Program-made: the position numbers and the translations under genes
Part shown: piece by piece, positions 9,293-18,962 of the stretch
Layout of the letters: each line of letters begins with the position of its first letter
How positions within the stretch are numbered: position 1 is the stretch's first letter
Assembly (NCBI RefSeq): GCF_000504305.1
Contig: NZ_KI632512.1
Coordinates: forward strand, 2,489,469 to 2,553,468
DNA length: 64,000 nucleotides
Direction of reading: 5' to 3'
Origin: Nitratidesulfovibrio termitidis HI1
GTDB lineage: Bacteria; Desulfobacterota; Desulfovibrionia; Desulfovibrionales; Desulfovibrionaceae
The notes under the pieces: generated by a model
Database searches by the model: none
What the model saw: the letters and a program-made list of their open reading frames with translations, nothing else
Told to the model about the DNA's origin: nothing

Positions 9293-10066
9293 ATGGAAGC
9301 TGCACCGCAGTATCCCTACGCGCACGAGCGCAAGGTCAAGGTACAGGTGGAAAGCCTTACCAAGTGCTACGGCGACCTTCTGGTGCTCGACAAGATCAAC
9401 TTCGAAATCTACCAGGGCGAACTGCTGTGCATCGTCGGCCCCACGGGGTGCGGCAAGACCACGTTCCTGAATTGCCTTTCGCAGTTCATTCCCATGACGG
9501 AAGGTTCCATCCTGGTGGACGGCGTGCCCGCCTCGCCGGCAATCCACAACATCGCCTTCGTGTTCCAGGAAGTTTCCGCCATTCCGTGGCTGACGGTGGA
9601 GGACAACATCCGCTTCGGCCTGCGCATCAAGCGCCTGCCCGAAGACGAGATAGAGCGGCGCACCGAGCGCATGCTCGACCTCGTGGGCCTGCGCAAGTAC
9701 CGCACCTACTTCCCGCAGCAGCTTTCGGCCAGCATGGAGCAGCGCGTGGTCATCGCGCGCAACTTCGCCATCAACCCCGACCTGCTGTTGATGGACGAGC
9801 CCTACGGCCAGCTCGACGTCAAACTGCGCTACTACCTCGAAGACGAACTGATCCGCATCTGGAAGGAACTGGGCAGCACGGTGGCCTTCATCACCCACAA
9901 CATCGAGGAAGCCATCTACCTCGCCGAGCGCATCCTCATCCTTTCGCCGAAACCCTCCACCATCAAGGAGGAGGTCATCGTGGACCTGCCCCGCCCCCGC
10001 CAGTACGACGACCCCGAATTCGTCCGGCTGCGCGAATACGTGACCGAACGCATCAAGTGGTGGTAG
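9293..10066 (+). CDS. ABC transporter ATPase 2 with a degenerate signature motif
   Basis: A 257-residue nucleotide-binding subunit. Walker A GPTGCGKTT and Walker B LLLMDEPYGQLD are intact and the H-loop is ITHNIEE. The signature motif is LSASMEQR instead of LSGGQ-type. Paired with ATPase 1, which lacks the H-loop histidine but has a good signature, it would give a heterodimer with one canonical and one degenerate ATP site. Such asymmetry is known in other ABC systems, but its use here is inference. It starts 10 bp after ATPase 1, with AGGAGG upstream. Confidence 0.87.
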   Translation: MEAAPQYPYAHERKVKVQVESLTKCYGDLLVLDKINFEIYQGELLCIVGPTGCGKTTFLNCLSQFIPMTEGSILVDGVPASPAIHNIAFVFQEVSAIPWLTVEDNIRFGLRIKRLPEDEIERRTERMLDLVGLRKYRTYFPQQLSASMEQRVVIARNFAINPDLLLMDEPYGQLDVKLRYYLEDELIRIWKELGSTVAFITHNIEEAIYLAERILILSPKPSTIKEEVIVDLPRPRQYDDPEFVRLREYVTERIKWW

Positions 10067-10227
10067 GCCCCCGCCCGCCATCGTTCCCAGTCCATAGCGG
10101 CCTCTATCGCCCGCGCCGTTCTCCGGCCCCTTTTGGCCCGCTTGGCCACATTCCGGGGGGCGCGACGGACGCAACGTCAAACCGGGTCCGCGCTCTGCGC
10201 GGACAATACCCGCCAAGGAGAAACGTC

Positions 10228-11088
10228 ATGCATATCGGATTCATCGGCGCAGGGCTGATGGGTGGTCCGCTGGCCCGCAATCTCATCCGGGCCGGAAAGG
10301 ACGTCCTGGTCTACGACCTGAACGCCGAAGCCGCCGCGCGCACCGCCAGCGTCGGACCCACCGGGCGCACGGCCTCCGCCCTGGTCGACCTTGCCGGGTG
10401 CGACCTGGTGTTCACCAGCCTGCCCCTGCCCACCCACGTGGAAGGGGTGATGCTGGGCGACGACGGCCTGCTGCAACGGCTGAAGCCCGGCGCCATCCAT
10501 GTGGAACTGAGCACCATCGACCCGCAAACCTCGGCCCGGCTGGAAGCCGCCGCCAAGGCCAGGGGATGCGCCTTCCTGCAGTGCACCCTGGGCAAGACCC
10601 CCGCCCATGCGGAAAAGGCCGAGGAACCCCTGTTCATCGGCGGCGACCGGGCCGTGTTCGACAGCCTGGCCGACATCTGGCCCGTCATCGGCAACCCGGC
10701 CTACTACATGGGGGGCGTGGCCGCCTCGTGCGCGGTCAAGCTGATCAGCAACATGGTGGGCATGACCAACCTGGCCGTGCTGGCCGAGGGGCTGCGCATC
10801 GGCGAAAAGGCGGGCATCGAGCGCGCCGCGCTCATTGCCCTGCTGCAGGACACCGGCGCGCGCAGCTTCCAGATGGACGTGCGCGGCCCGTGGATCGCCG
10901 CCGACGACTACGGCAACCGCTTCGGCCTCGACCTTGCCCTGAAGGACGTGCGCCTGGGCTGCGAGATGGCCTCCACATGGGGCATGAAGATACCGGCCAT
11001 GTCCGCCGCGCTGGAAACCTTCCGCAAGGCGAGCGCGGCGGGCTACGGCCGCGAGGACTGCAACGCCGTCTACAAGGCCACGGAATAA
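10228..11088 (+). CDS. Beta-hydroxyacid dehydrogenase, sulfolactaldehyde-reductase-like
   Basis: A 286-residue NAD(P) oxidoreductase of the 3-hydroxyisobutyrate dehydrogenase superfamily. The nucleotide motif GAGLMG is at 7-12, the catalytic lysine is Lys171 and Asn175 follows. The usual substrate motif of this family (V-S-G-G) is replaced by LGKTPAH, with Lys123. The E. coli sulfolactaldehyde reductase YihU, recalled from memory, has Arg123-Thr, Lys171 and Asn174-Asn175 at the same positions. A reaction between a C3 sulfonate aldehyde and its alcohol is therefore plausible, but a carboxylate substrate is not excluded. AAGGAG precedes the ATG. Confidence 0.83.
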   Translation: MHIGFIGAGLMGGPLARNLIRAGKDVLVYDLNAEAAARTASVGPTGRTASALVDLAGCDLVFTSLPLPTHVEGVMLGDDGLLQRLKPGAIHVELSTIDPQTSARLEAAAKARGCAFLQCTLGKTPAHAEKAEEPLFIGGDRAVFDSLADIWPVIGNPAYYMGGVAASCAVKLISNMVGMTNLAVLAEGLRIGEKAGIERAALIALLQDTGARSFQMDVRGPWIAADDYGNRFGLDLALKDVRLGCEMASTWGMKIPAMSAALETFRKASAAGYGREDCNAVYKATE

Positions 11089-11230
11089 CGCCAGACCCAC
11101 CGGACCCGCCATATCCGCCAAACGGGGCGGACGGCGATCTATCGGATGGGCATATCGGGGCGGACAACTGCATCACCGCATCGCTCCGGCCCCAGGAACA
11201 CAGAGCCCCACGGAACCGAAAGGAGCACAC

Positions 11231-12685
11231 ATGTTACGCAATCCCGAACTGATGCATCAGGCATGCTACATCGACGGCGCGTGGGTCGGCGCCGACAGCG
11301 GCGCGACCCTTTCCGTGCACAACCCCGCCAACGGCGAAACGCTGGGCGCCGTTCCCGCGTGCGGCAAGGCGGAAACGGCGCGCGCCATTGCGGCGGCGGC
11401 CGCCGCGTGGCCGGAATGGCGGGCCATGACCGCGCTGCAACGGGCAGACATCATGCTGCGCTGGCGCGACCTGATCATGCAGAACCAGGACGACCTGGCG
11501 AAGCTGATGACCCTGGAACAGGGCAAGCCCCTGCCCGAAGCGCGCGGCGAAATCGGCTTCGCGTGCAGCTTTCTGCGCTGGTTCGCCGAAGAAGCCCGCC
11601 GCATGTACGGCGACATCGTGCCTGCCCCCTGGAAGGGCAAGCGCATCCTGGTCACCCGCGAGCCGGTGGGGGTGGTCGGCGTCATCACCCCGTGGAACTT
11701 CCCCACGGCCATGATCGGCCGCAAGGTGGGCGCGGCCTTTGCCGCCGGGTGCCCGGTGGTCATCAAGCCCGCCAGCCAGACCCCGTATTCCGCACTGGCC
11801 CTGGCCGGGCTGGCCGAGCAGGCCGGCGTGCCCAAGGGCGTGTTCAACGTGCTGACCGGCTCCGCGCGCGAGATCGGCGGTGAGCTGACCGGCAACCCCG
11901 CCGTGCGCAAGGTAAGCTTCACCGGCTCCACCGAAGTGGGCAAGCAGTTGATCCGCCAGTGCTCGGACACGGTCAAGAAGGTGTCCATGGAGCTTGGCGG
12001 CAACGCGCCGTTTCTCATCTTCGACGATGCGGACATCGACCTCGCCATAGTGGGGGCCATGGCCAGCAAGTATCGCAACACCGGCCAGACCTGCATCTGC
12101 GCCAACCGCTTCTACGTGCAGGCGGGCGTGTACGACGAGTTCGTGCAAAAGCTGACCGTTGCCGTTTCCGCCCTGAAGGTGGGCAACGGCCTTGACGACG
12201 GCGTGACCCAGGGGCCGCTCATCGACGACAAGGCCCTGGCCAAGGTCGAGGCACAGGTAAAGGATGCCCTGGGCAAGGGCGGCACGCTGGTCTGCGGCGG
12301 CCACCGCCACAGCCTTGGGGGCAACTTCTTCGAGCCCACCGTCATCGCGGACGCCACCCCGGCCATGGCCTTCGCCAGGGAAGAAACCTTCGGCCCGCTG
12401 GCGCCGGTGTTCCGGTTCAAGACCGAGGCCGAGGCCGTCGCCATGGCCAACGACACGGAATTCGGCCTTGCCGCCTACACCTATACCCGCGACCTCGGCA
12501 CCGCCTTCCGGGTGTCCGAGGCGCTGGAATACGGACTGGTCGGCGTGAATGAAAGCCTCATCTCCACCTGCGAGGCCCCCTTCGGCGGCGTGAAGGAAAG
12601 CGGCATGGGCCGTGAGGGATCGCGCCACGGCCTCGATGATTACACCGTCATCAAGTATACCTGCATAGGCGGTCTTGGCGGTTAG
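11231..12685 (+). CDS. NAD(P)-dependent aldehyde dehydrogenase, GabD/SSADH-like
   Basis: A 484-residue non-acylating aldehyde dehydrogenase. Catalytic Cys288 lies in GQTCICANR and general base Glu254 in MELGGNAP, the positions I recall for E. coli succinate-semialdehyde dehydrogenase GabD. The cofactor motif is FTGSTEVGK at 230-238. Sulfolactaldehyde dehydrogenases of sulfosugar pathways belong to this same group, and the gene lies next to a sulfolactaldehyde-reductase-like enzyme. Oxidation of a sulfonated or desulfonated aldehyde to the acid is thus the working hypothesis. AGGAG precedes the ATG. It is probably the last gene of the operon. Confidence 0.85.
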   Translation: MLRNPELMHQACYIDGAWVGADSGATLSVHNPANGETLGAVPACGKAETARAIAAAAAAWPEWRAMTALQRADIMLRWRDLIMQNQDDLAKLMTLEQGKPLPEARGEIGFACSFLRWFAEEARRMYGDIVPAPWKGKRILVTREPVGVVGVITPWNFPTAMIGRKVGAAFAAGCPVVIKPASQTPYSALALAGLAEQAGVPKGVFNVLTGSAREIGGELTGNPAVRKVSFTGSTEVGKQLIRQCSDTVKKVSMELGGNAPFLIFDDADIDLAIVGAMASKYRNTGQTCICANRFYVQAGVYDEFVQKLTVAVSALKVGNGLDDGVTQGPLIDDKALAKVEAQVKDALGKGGTLVCGGHRHSLGGNFFEPTVIADATPAMAFAREETFGPLAPVFRFKTEAEAVAMANDTEFGLAAYTYTRDLGTAFRVSEALEYGLVGVNESLISTCEAPFGGVKESGMGREGSRHGLDDYTVIKYTCIGGLGG

Positions 12686-12984
12686 GCTCCTCGTGTCGGC
12701 GAGGGCGTACGCCGGGACATGACCCCGCATGGGATGGCACCCCAGGCCCCCGCCGTCATGTGTCCGCCAGCCGGGCATGCGTTGCCACGCGCATGCCCGG
12801 TCTTTTGCCGCGTAAAGGCCGTCCGTCTTTCCTTCCCACCGTCCTTCGCCTATACGAAGCATACGGCGAAGCGAAATTCCGCTAGTGCCCCCGCCGACCA
12901 CCCGCGTCACGGAGGGGGTCGTGAACCGGCCGTCCGGACTCCCCGGACGGCCGGGTACACGGTCACCCCCGCCAAGGGAGCCCC

Positions 12985-14361
12985 ATGCTTTCGGAATACT
13001 TCCACCAGTTGCTGGACACCTTCAAGGACGCCATCTGCATCACCGACCATGAGGGGATCATCGTCTACCTCAACCGGCGGTATGGCGAACTGACAGGCTT
13101 TCCCCCGGAAGGGTTGGTCGGCAAATCCGTCATCGAAATGATGCGCCACGGCGTGTTCGACACAGTGCTGAACCCCGAGATCGTCAAGACCCGCCAGGGC
13201 ACCACTTCCATCCAGAACATCTCCAACGGGCGCAAGCTGTTTCTCGACGGCAGCCCCATCCTCGACCGGGACGGCAAGGTGGTCTACGTGATCACCTTCA
13301 TGCGCGACGTGACCACCCTGATGGAACTGAAGCGCGAACTGGCCTCGCAAAAGGAACTGCTGGACACCTTCCAGAGCCTCAGCAGCGCAAGTCCCGAACG
13401 CACCGAAAACTACCCGCTGATGCTGCACAGCACGGTCATGCGCAAGCTCTGCGACCAGCTTGCGGGCATTGCCGAGACCGACGCCACCGTGCTGCTGCTG
13501 GGTGACACGGGCGTGGGCAAGGACGTGCTGGCCCGTCGCCTGCACGCCGTCAGCCCGCGCGCGGGCAAGCCCTTCATCAAGGCGGACTGCGCCAGCATTC
13601 CGGCCAATCTCATCGAAACGGAATTGTTCGGCTACACGCCTGGCACCTTCTCCGGCGGCAACCGGCACGGCAAGATGGGCCTCATCGAGGCGGCCACCGG
13701 GGGTACCCTGTTCCTCGACGAAATCGGCGAACTGCCCATGCCCATGCAGTCGCGCCTGCTGCGCCTGCTGCAGGACCGCGAGGTGATGCGCGTGGGTTCC
13801 ACCACGTCCGCCCGGGTGGACGTGCGCATCGTGGCGGCCACCAACAAGGATCTTGAAAGGGAGGTGCGCGACGGCAGCTTTCGCAGCGACCTCTACTACC
13901 GCCTGAAAGTGGCGGTCATCCGCATTCCTCCATTGCGCCAACGCAAGGCGGACATCGTGCCCCTGGCGCAGGGGTTCCTGAAATTCTACTGCGCGAAATA
14001 CCGCCGCAGCCTCACCCTTTCGGACGACGCCGAAGACGCCCTGCGCGAGCACCACTGGCCGGGCAACGTGCGCGAACTGGAAAACCTGATGCAAGGGCTG
14101 GTGGTCACCTGCCAGCTCGGCGCCATAGAGGCGCGCGACCTGCCCTTCGCCCGGCCCGCTTCGTCCAGGCCCGATGTTGGCCGCGAAGCCGGAACCGGAT
14201 TGGAAATCGAGGGGCGCAGCTTCAAGGACATCATGCACGAACTCGAAGGGCGCGTGCTGCGCCAGGCGCTGGCCCGCTACGGCACCATCGCCGAGGTGGC
14301 CAAACAGTTCGGCGTGGACCGCAGCACCATCTTCCGCAAGCTCAAGGGCTGGGAAGACTGA
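12985..14361 (+). CDS. Sigma-54-dependent activator with PAS sensor domain
   Basis: A 458-residue enhancer-binding protein. An N-terminal PAS domain (about 8-110) replaces a phosphoacceptor domain. The AAA+ core runs from about 144 to 372, with Walker A GDTGVGKD at 173-180 and Walker B LFLDE at 242-246. A Fis-type helix-turn-helix lies at the C-terminus (about 434-455, GVDRSTIFRKL). The sigma-54 contact loop, normally GAFTGA, reads GTFSGG (220-225). This is unusual, although the key Phe is kept and Thr is changed conservatively to Ser. It is encoded on the same strand directly after two operons with sigma-54 promoters and shared dyads, so it is the likely regulator. The PAS ligand is unknown. 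Confidence 0.9.
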   Translation: MLSEYFHQLLDTFKDAICITDHEGIIVYLNRRYGELTGFPPEGLVGKSVIEMMRHGVFDTVLNPEIVKTRQGTTSIQNISNGRKLFLDGSPILDRDGKVVYVITFMRDVTTLMELKRELASQKELLDTFQSLSSASPERTENYPLMLHSTVMRKLCDQLAGIAETDATVLLLGDTGVGKDVLARRLHAVSPRAGKPFIKADCASIPANLIETELFGYTPGTFSGGNRHGKMGLIEAATGGTLFLDEIGELPMPMQSRLLRLLQDREVMRVGSTTSARVDVRIVAATNKDLEREVRDGSFRSDLYYRLKVAVIRIPPLRQRKADIVPLAQGFLKFYCAKYRRSLTLSDDAEDALREHHWPGNVRELENLMQGLVVTCQLGAIEARDLPFARPASSRPDVGREAGTGLEIEGRSFKDIMHELEGRVLRQALARYGTIAEVAKQFGVDRSTIFRKLKGWED

Positions 14362-14744
14362 CGGGGCGCGGGCCCGTCCGGCGCGTCCGGCGCGTCCGGC
14401 GCATCCGGCGCATCCGGCCGCCAATTTCCGGCTGAACGCAGGCCCCGCCGTCCTCCGCCGCCTTCCGTGCGTGGACGCACGCCGCGCCATATCCTTGCAG
14501 GCCCGGAATGCCTCGCGACAGGGGGCCACCCCCTCGTCCTCCACAGCCTCCACAGCCTCCCCTCGTCGGCACGCCCGGCGCCCTGCCTGCCGCGCAACCG
14601 CAAAGCGCATTGCGGGATGGAACACGCCCACCCCCGCGTCAATGACGGCGCGCGGCGGGGCATACCGCTCACGCCCTTGCGCTGGCGGGCTTCTTCTGGC
14701 ACTGGCAAGTGAACGTTTACGAGATTCCGCGACAAGGAGAACGC
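14362..14744. other. Gap without gene; short tandem repeats
   Basis: No convincing gene is seen. From about 14375 to 14419 a 9-bp unit (CGTCCGGCG or CATCCGGCG) is repeated about five times directly after the activator stop. The purH promoter presumably lies here but no clear hexamers stand out. Confidence 0.5.
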
Positions 14745-15344
14745 ATGGAGTTCCTGCCCATCAAACGGGCGCTCATGAGCGCCACGGACAAGAGCGGCCT
14801 GGCCGACTTCGCGGCCTTTCTGGCGGGCAACGGCGTGGAACTCGTCTCCACCGGCGGCACGCGCCGCATGCTCGAAGGCGCGGGGCTGAAGGTCACCCCC
14901 GTCAGCCGCGTGACCGGCTTTCCCGAAATCCTCGGGGGCCGGGTAAAGACGCTGCACCCGCACATCCACGGCGGCGTGCTGGCCGACAAGGACAACCCGG
15001 AACACGTGGCGACGCTGCGCGAACTGGGCATTGCCCCGTTCGACCTCATCTGTGTGAACCTGTACGACTTCGCCACCGCCGCGGCCAAGGGGCTGGACCT
15101 CAGGCAGGCCGTGGAGGAAATCGACATCGGCGGCCCGTGCATGCTGCGCGCCGCGGCCAAGAACTACCACTCCATCCTCGTGCTGCCCTCTCCCGCGTTC
15201 TACGGGCGGGCCATGGAGGAAATGCGCGCCAATTCCATGCGCGTGGGGCTGGAGTTCCGGCGCGAGATGTCGGTGCTCACCTTTGCCGCCACGGCGGCCT
15301 ATGACCGGATGATCGCCGATTATCTGGCCGCTGCGGCCCGTTAG
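14745..15344 (+). CDS. purH: Stand-alone IMP cyclohydrolase (N-terminal PurH domain)
   Basis: 199 residues matching only the MGS-like IMP cyclohydrolase half of bifunctional PurH. Motifs are ALMSATDKSG, STGGT, KTLHPHIHGG and DIGGPCMLRAAAKN. The AICAR transformylase domain (about 300 residues in fused PurH) is absent and the gene ends cleanly before a strong terminator. It therefore performs the last step of IMP synthesis, ring closure of formyl-AICAR, while formylation must be encoded elsewhere. The ATG at 14745 is preferred over the upstream one at 14709 because AAGGAG lies just before it. Confidence 0.92.
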   Translation: MEFLPIKRALMSATDKSGLADFAAFLAGNGVELVSTGGTRRMLEGAGLKVTPVSRVTGFPEILGGRVKTLHPHIHGGVLADKDNPEHVATLRELGIAPFDLICVNLYDFATAAAKGLDLRQAVEEIDIGGPCMLRAAAKNYHSILVLPSPAFYGRAMEEMRANSMRVGLEFRREMSVLTFAATAAYDRMIADYLAAAAR

Positions 15345-15370
15345 GGCCACTGCCTCCGCTTCGACTGCCG

Positions 15371-15400
15371 ACCGGGCGCCCGCAAGGGCGCCCGGTTTTG
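15371..15400 (+). terminator. Rho-independent terminator of purH
   Basis: A perfect 11-bp GC-rich stem (15371-15381 with 15386-15396) with tetraloop GCAA, followed by TTTTG. It lies 27 bp after the purH stop. Confidence 0.9.
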
Positions 15401-15615
15401 TCATGCGGCGGGCCCGTTCCCGCCCCCGAACTGGCGAGCTGACCATGGAGCAACGGGCCAGTGTCCCCCTGTCCCCCTGCCCCCCTGCCCTCTGGGAAAA
15501 GGCTACCATCGCCGCCGCCCCCTCGCCCATGTCCCGCTTCCCCGCGCCGCCCCTTCCGCGTATGCTGTCCCTTCGCGCCGGGCAGCCGACCGCAGATGAC
15601 CTCATATGACCTCAT

Positions 15616-17580
<1,965 letters not shown>

Positions 17581-18084
17581 CGCACGGGCGCCTCGCGCCG
17601 CCGGGCATGGGGAAACAGGGCAAAGGCAACCCGAGGACAGCGGGACTGACGGCATGGAGACATGGCTGCTGCCGTTTCCCCCCGCCTCACGGGCGCACGA
17701 GCGGCGCACCAATCAACGCGCAAGCGGAAGCACGACGGGGTGCGCGGCGGTATGCCCAGCCGGATGCCTGACGGACGCGTGGCAGAGGCAACAGAACACA
17801 CCGCCAAAGCTCGCACAGCATGTGGTGCAACCCTGCATCGTGCGGGCGCACAATGCCATACGACGATGCACACCTGCAGCGTCACACCCAACATACCGCG
17901 TTCATTGAAACTATTTTTTCGAAAAAAATGTTCTTTCCTTTCTGCATATTACAACTGCAACATGGCGGTACCGCACCATGACATCATGCGCATATCCAAC
18001 TCCATCAATGGATGCGCCATGTTGCGCAATCAAAAAATGCGTCACCACAACGTCGCAAGAATGCCGCCGCAGCGCCGCACCCCC
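17581..18084. other. Gap without gene; AT-rich palindrome
   Basis: No supported gene. 17910-18060 is AT-richer than its surroundings and contains the palindrome ATTTTTTCGAAAAAAAT (about 17914-17930). The section just before 18085 leads into the promoter of the candidate RNA. Confidence 0.5.
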
Positions 18085-18113
18085 TTTACAGCCGACACGC
18101 GCAGGGCTAGGGT
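18085..18113 (+). promoter_or_regulatory. Sigma-70-type promoter of the candidate ncRNA
   Basis: TTTACA, 17-bp spacer, TAGGGT. The tRNA-Leu promoter at 46288 has TTGACG, 17 bp, TAGGGT, and both continue as CTAGGGTTT. The shared -10 suggests a stable-RNA promoter of this organism. Confidence 0.55.
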
Positions 18114-18118
18114 TTAGT

Positions 18119-18470
18119 CACCGGCGAAAGACATCGGCCTAGCCAGTGGGCCGGAATCCCGCCGGAGTACGCAGCAACGCCGAGGGCGTTGCGAGGTCCG
18201 CAACCAGTGCACAGAGCGCTCGCAGCCTGAGACCAACCAGACCAGGCGGAGCCCAGCCGAGCCACGGCACGACGCACGGAACGCGACAGAGGCCAGATGC
18301 GAAGGAACGCCATCGGAGGACTGTTCTGGCAGAGATTTACCCCCATAACGGCAAAGCGAGTTGCCCCCAATGAATAGGGACACGGAAGATAATCCCTAAC
18401 AGGCGTGCAGCAGAGATCCCGGCGCAAAGCGCGGAATCTCCCGGATATCCGGAGCGCACGCCTTTCTTTT
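18119..18470 (+). ncRNA. Candidate structured non-coding RNA, about 350 nt
   Basis: No protein is convincing on either strand, but the region is dense in stems. It has CGGCC/GGCCG (18135-18153), a perfect 8-bp hairpin GCAACGCC-GAG-GGCGTTGC (18174-18192), a GAGAT...ATCTC hairpin (about 18412-18440) and the palindrome CCGGATATCCGG. An outer stem AGGCGTGC/GCACGCCT (18401 with 18463) is followed by a T-rich tail. A promoter ends 6 bp before the predicted start. I looked for tmRNA, RNase P, 6S and SRP signatures and found none, so the class is unknown. A phage- or satellite-type immunity RNA is only a speculation. Confidence 0.45.
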
Positions 18471-18962
18471 CGCCTTTTTTCCACCCGCTGTTCTCGCGCC
18501 CTGCGCGGAGCTTTCCTTTCCCCTCCTTTCCGCCTCCTTCCGCCATTCGGCCCGCCAGTCAGCCAGCCAGTCAGCCAGCCCGCCAAACCCGTCGCGCTTT
18601 GCGGCTTTGCTGTCCACGCAGCAGCCCGCCTGCATCGCGCACTTTTTTCGCCCCACCAGCGCAGTAAGCACACGCAGACCTTGCCACACGACGCGAAAGC
18701 GCCTAAATCATACCCAGACAGTAGGCAATAACCCCACTTGCGTGGGGTATTTCATGTTGTCATCTTGACGACGGCCCGCACCTGGGGCAGTGCAACCCCT
18801 TGCGGAGCCGAACTTTTCCGGCCGTTCCGTACCGCGTCGCCGCCGCTGCCGCATGCTTCGGCAAGCCCCGGCCCACCCGCGCAAGCCCGAACAGACGCGC
18901 GCCCCCGTGCCGCGCGCCGCACCCCGCGCCGTCATCCGCGCGCAGCCCACGGAGGTTTCAGC
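18471..18962. other. Gap without gene; short tandem repeat and hairpin
   Basis: No gene is seen. A 12-bp unit (CAGTCAGCCAGC) is repeated at 18555-18578. A small hairpin ACCCCAC-TTGC-GTGGGGT lies at 18731-18748 and is followed by ATTTC, a possible weak terminator for the RNA upstream. Confidence 0.45.

Noticed and set aside
18119-18470. tmRNA, RNase P RNA, 6S RNA or SRP RNA
   Set aside because: Diagnostic sequences (tRNA-like ends, GAGGAAAGTCCGGGC, SRP tetraloop) are absent on both strands.
18107-18673. Arg/Ser-rich minus-strand frames over the candidate RNA
   Set aside because: Composition reflects stem-loop repeats; no ribosome site; a plus-strand promoter and structure fit an RNA better. 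A resemblance to translated satellite-phage immunity regions was considered but I could not support it.
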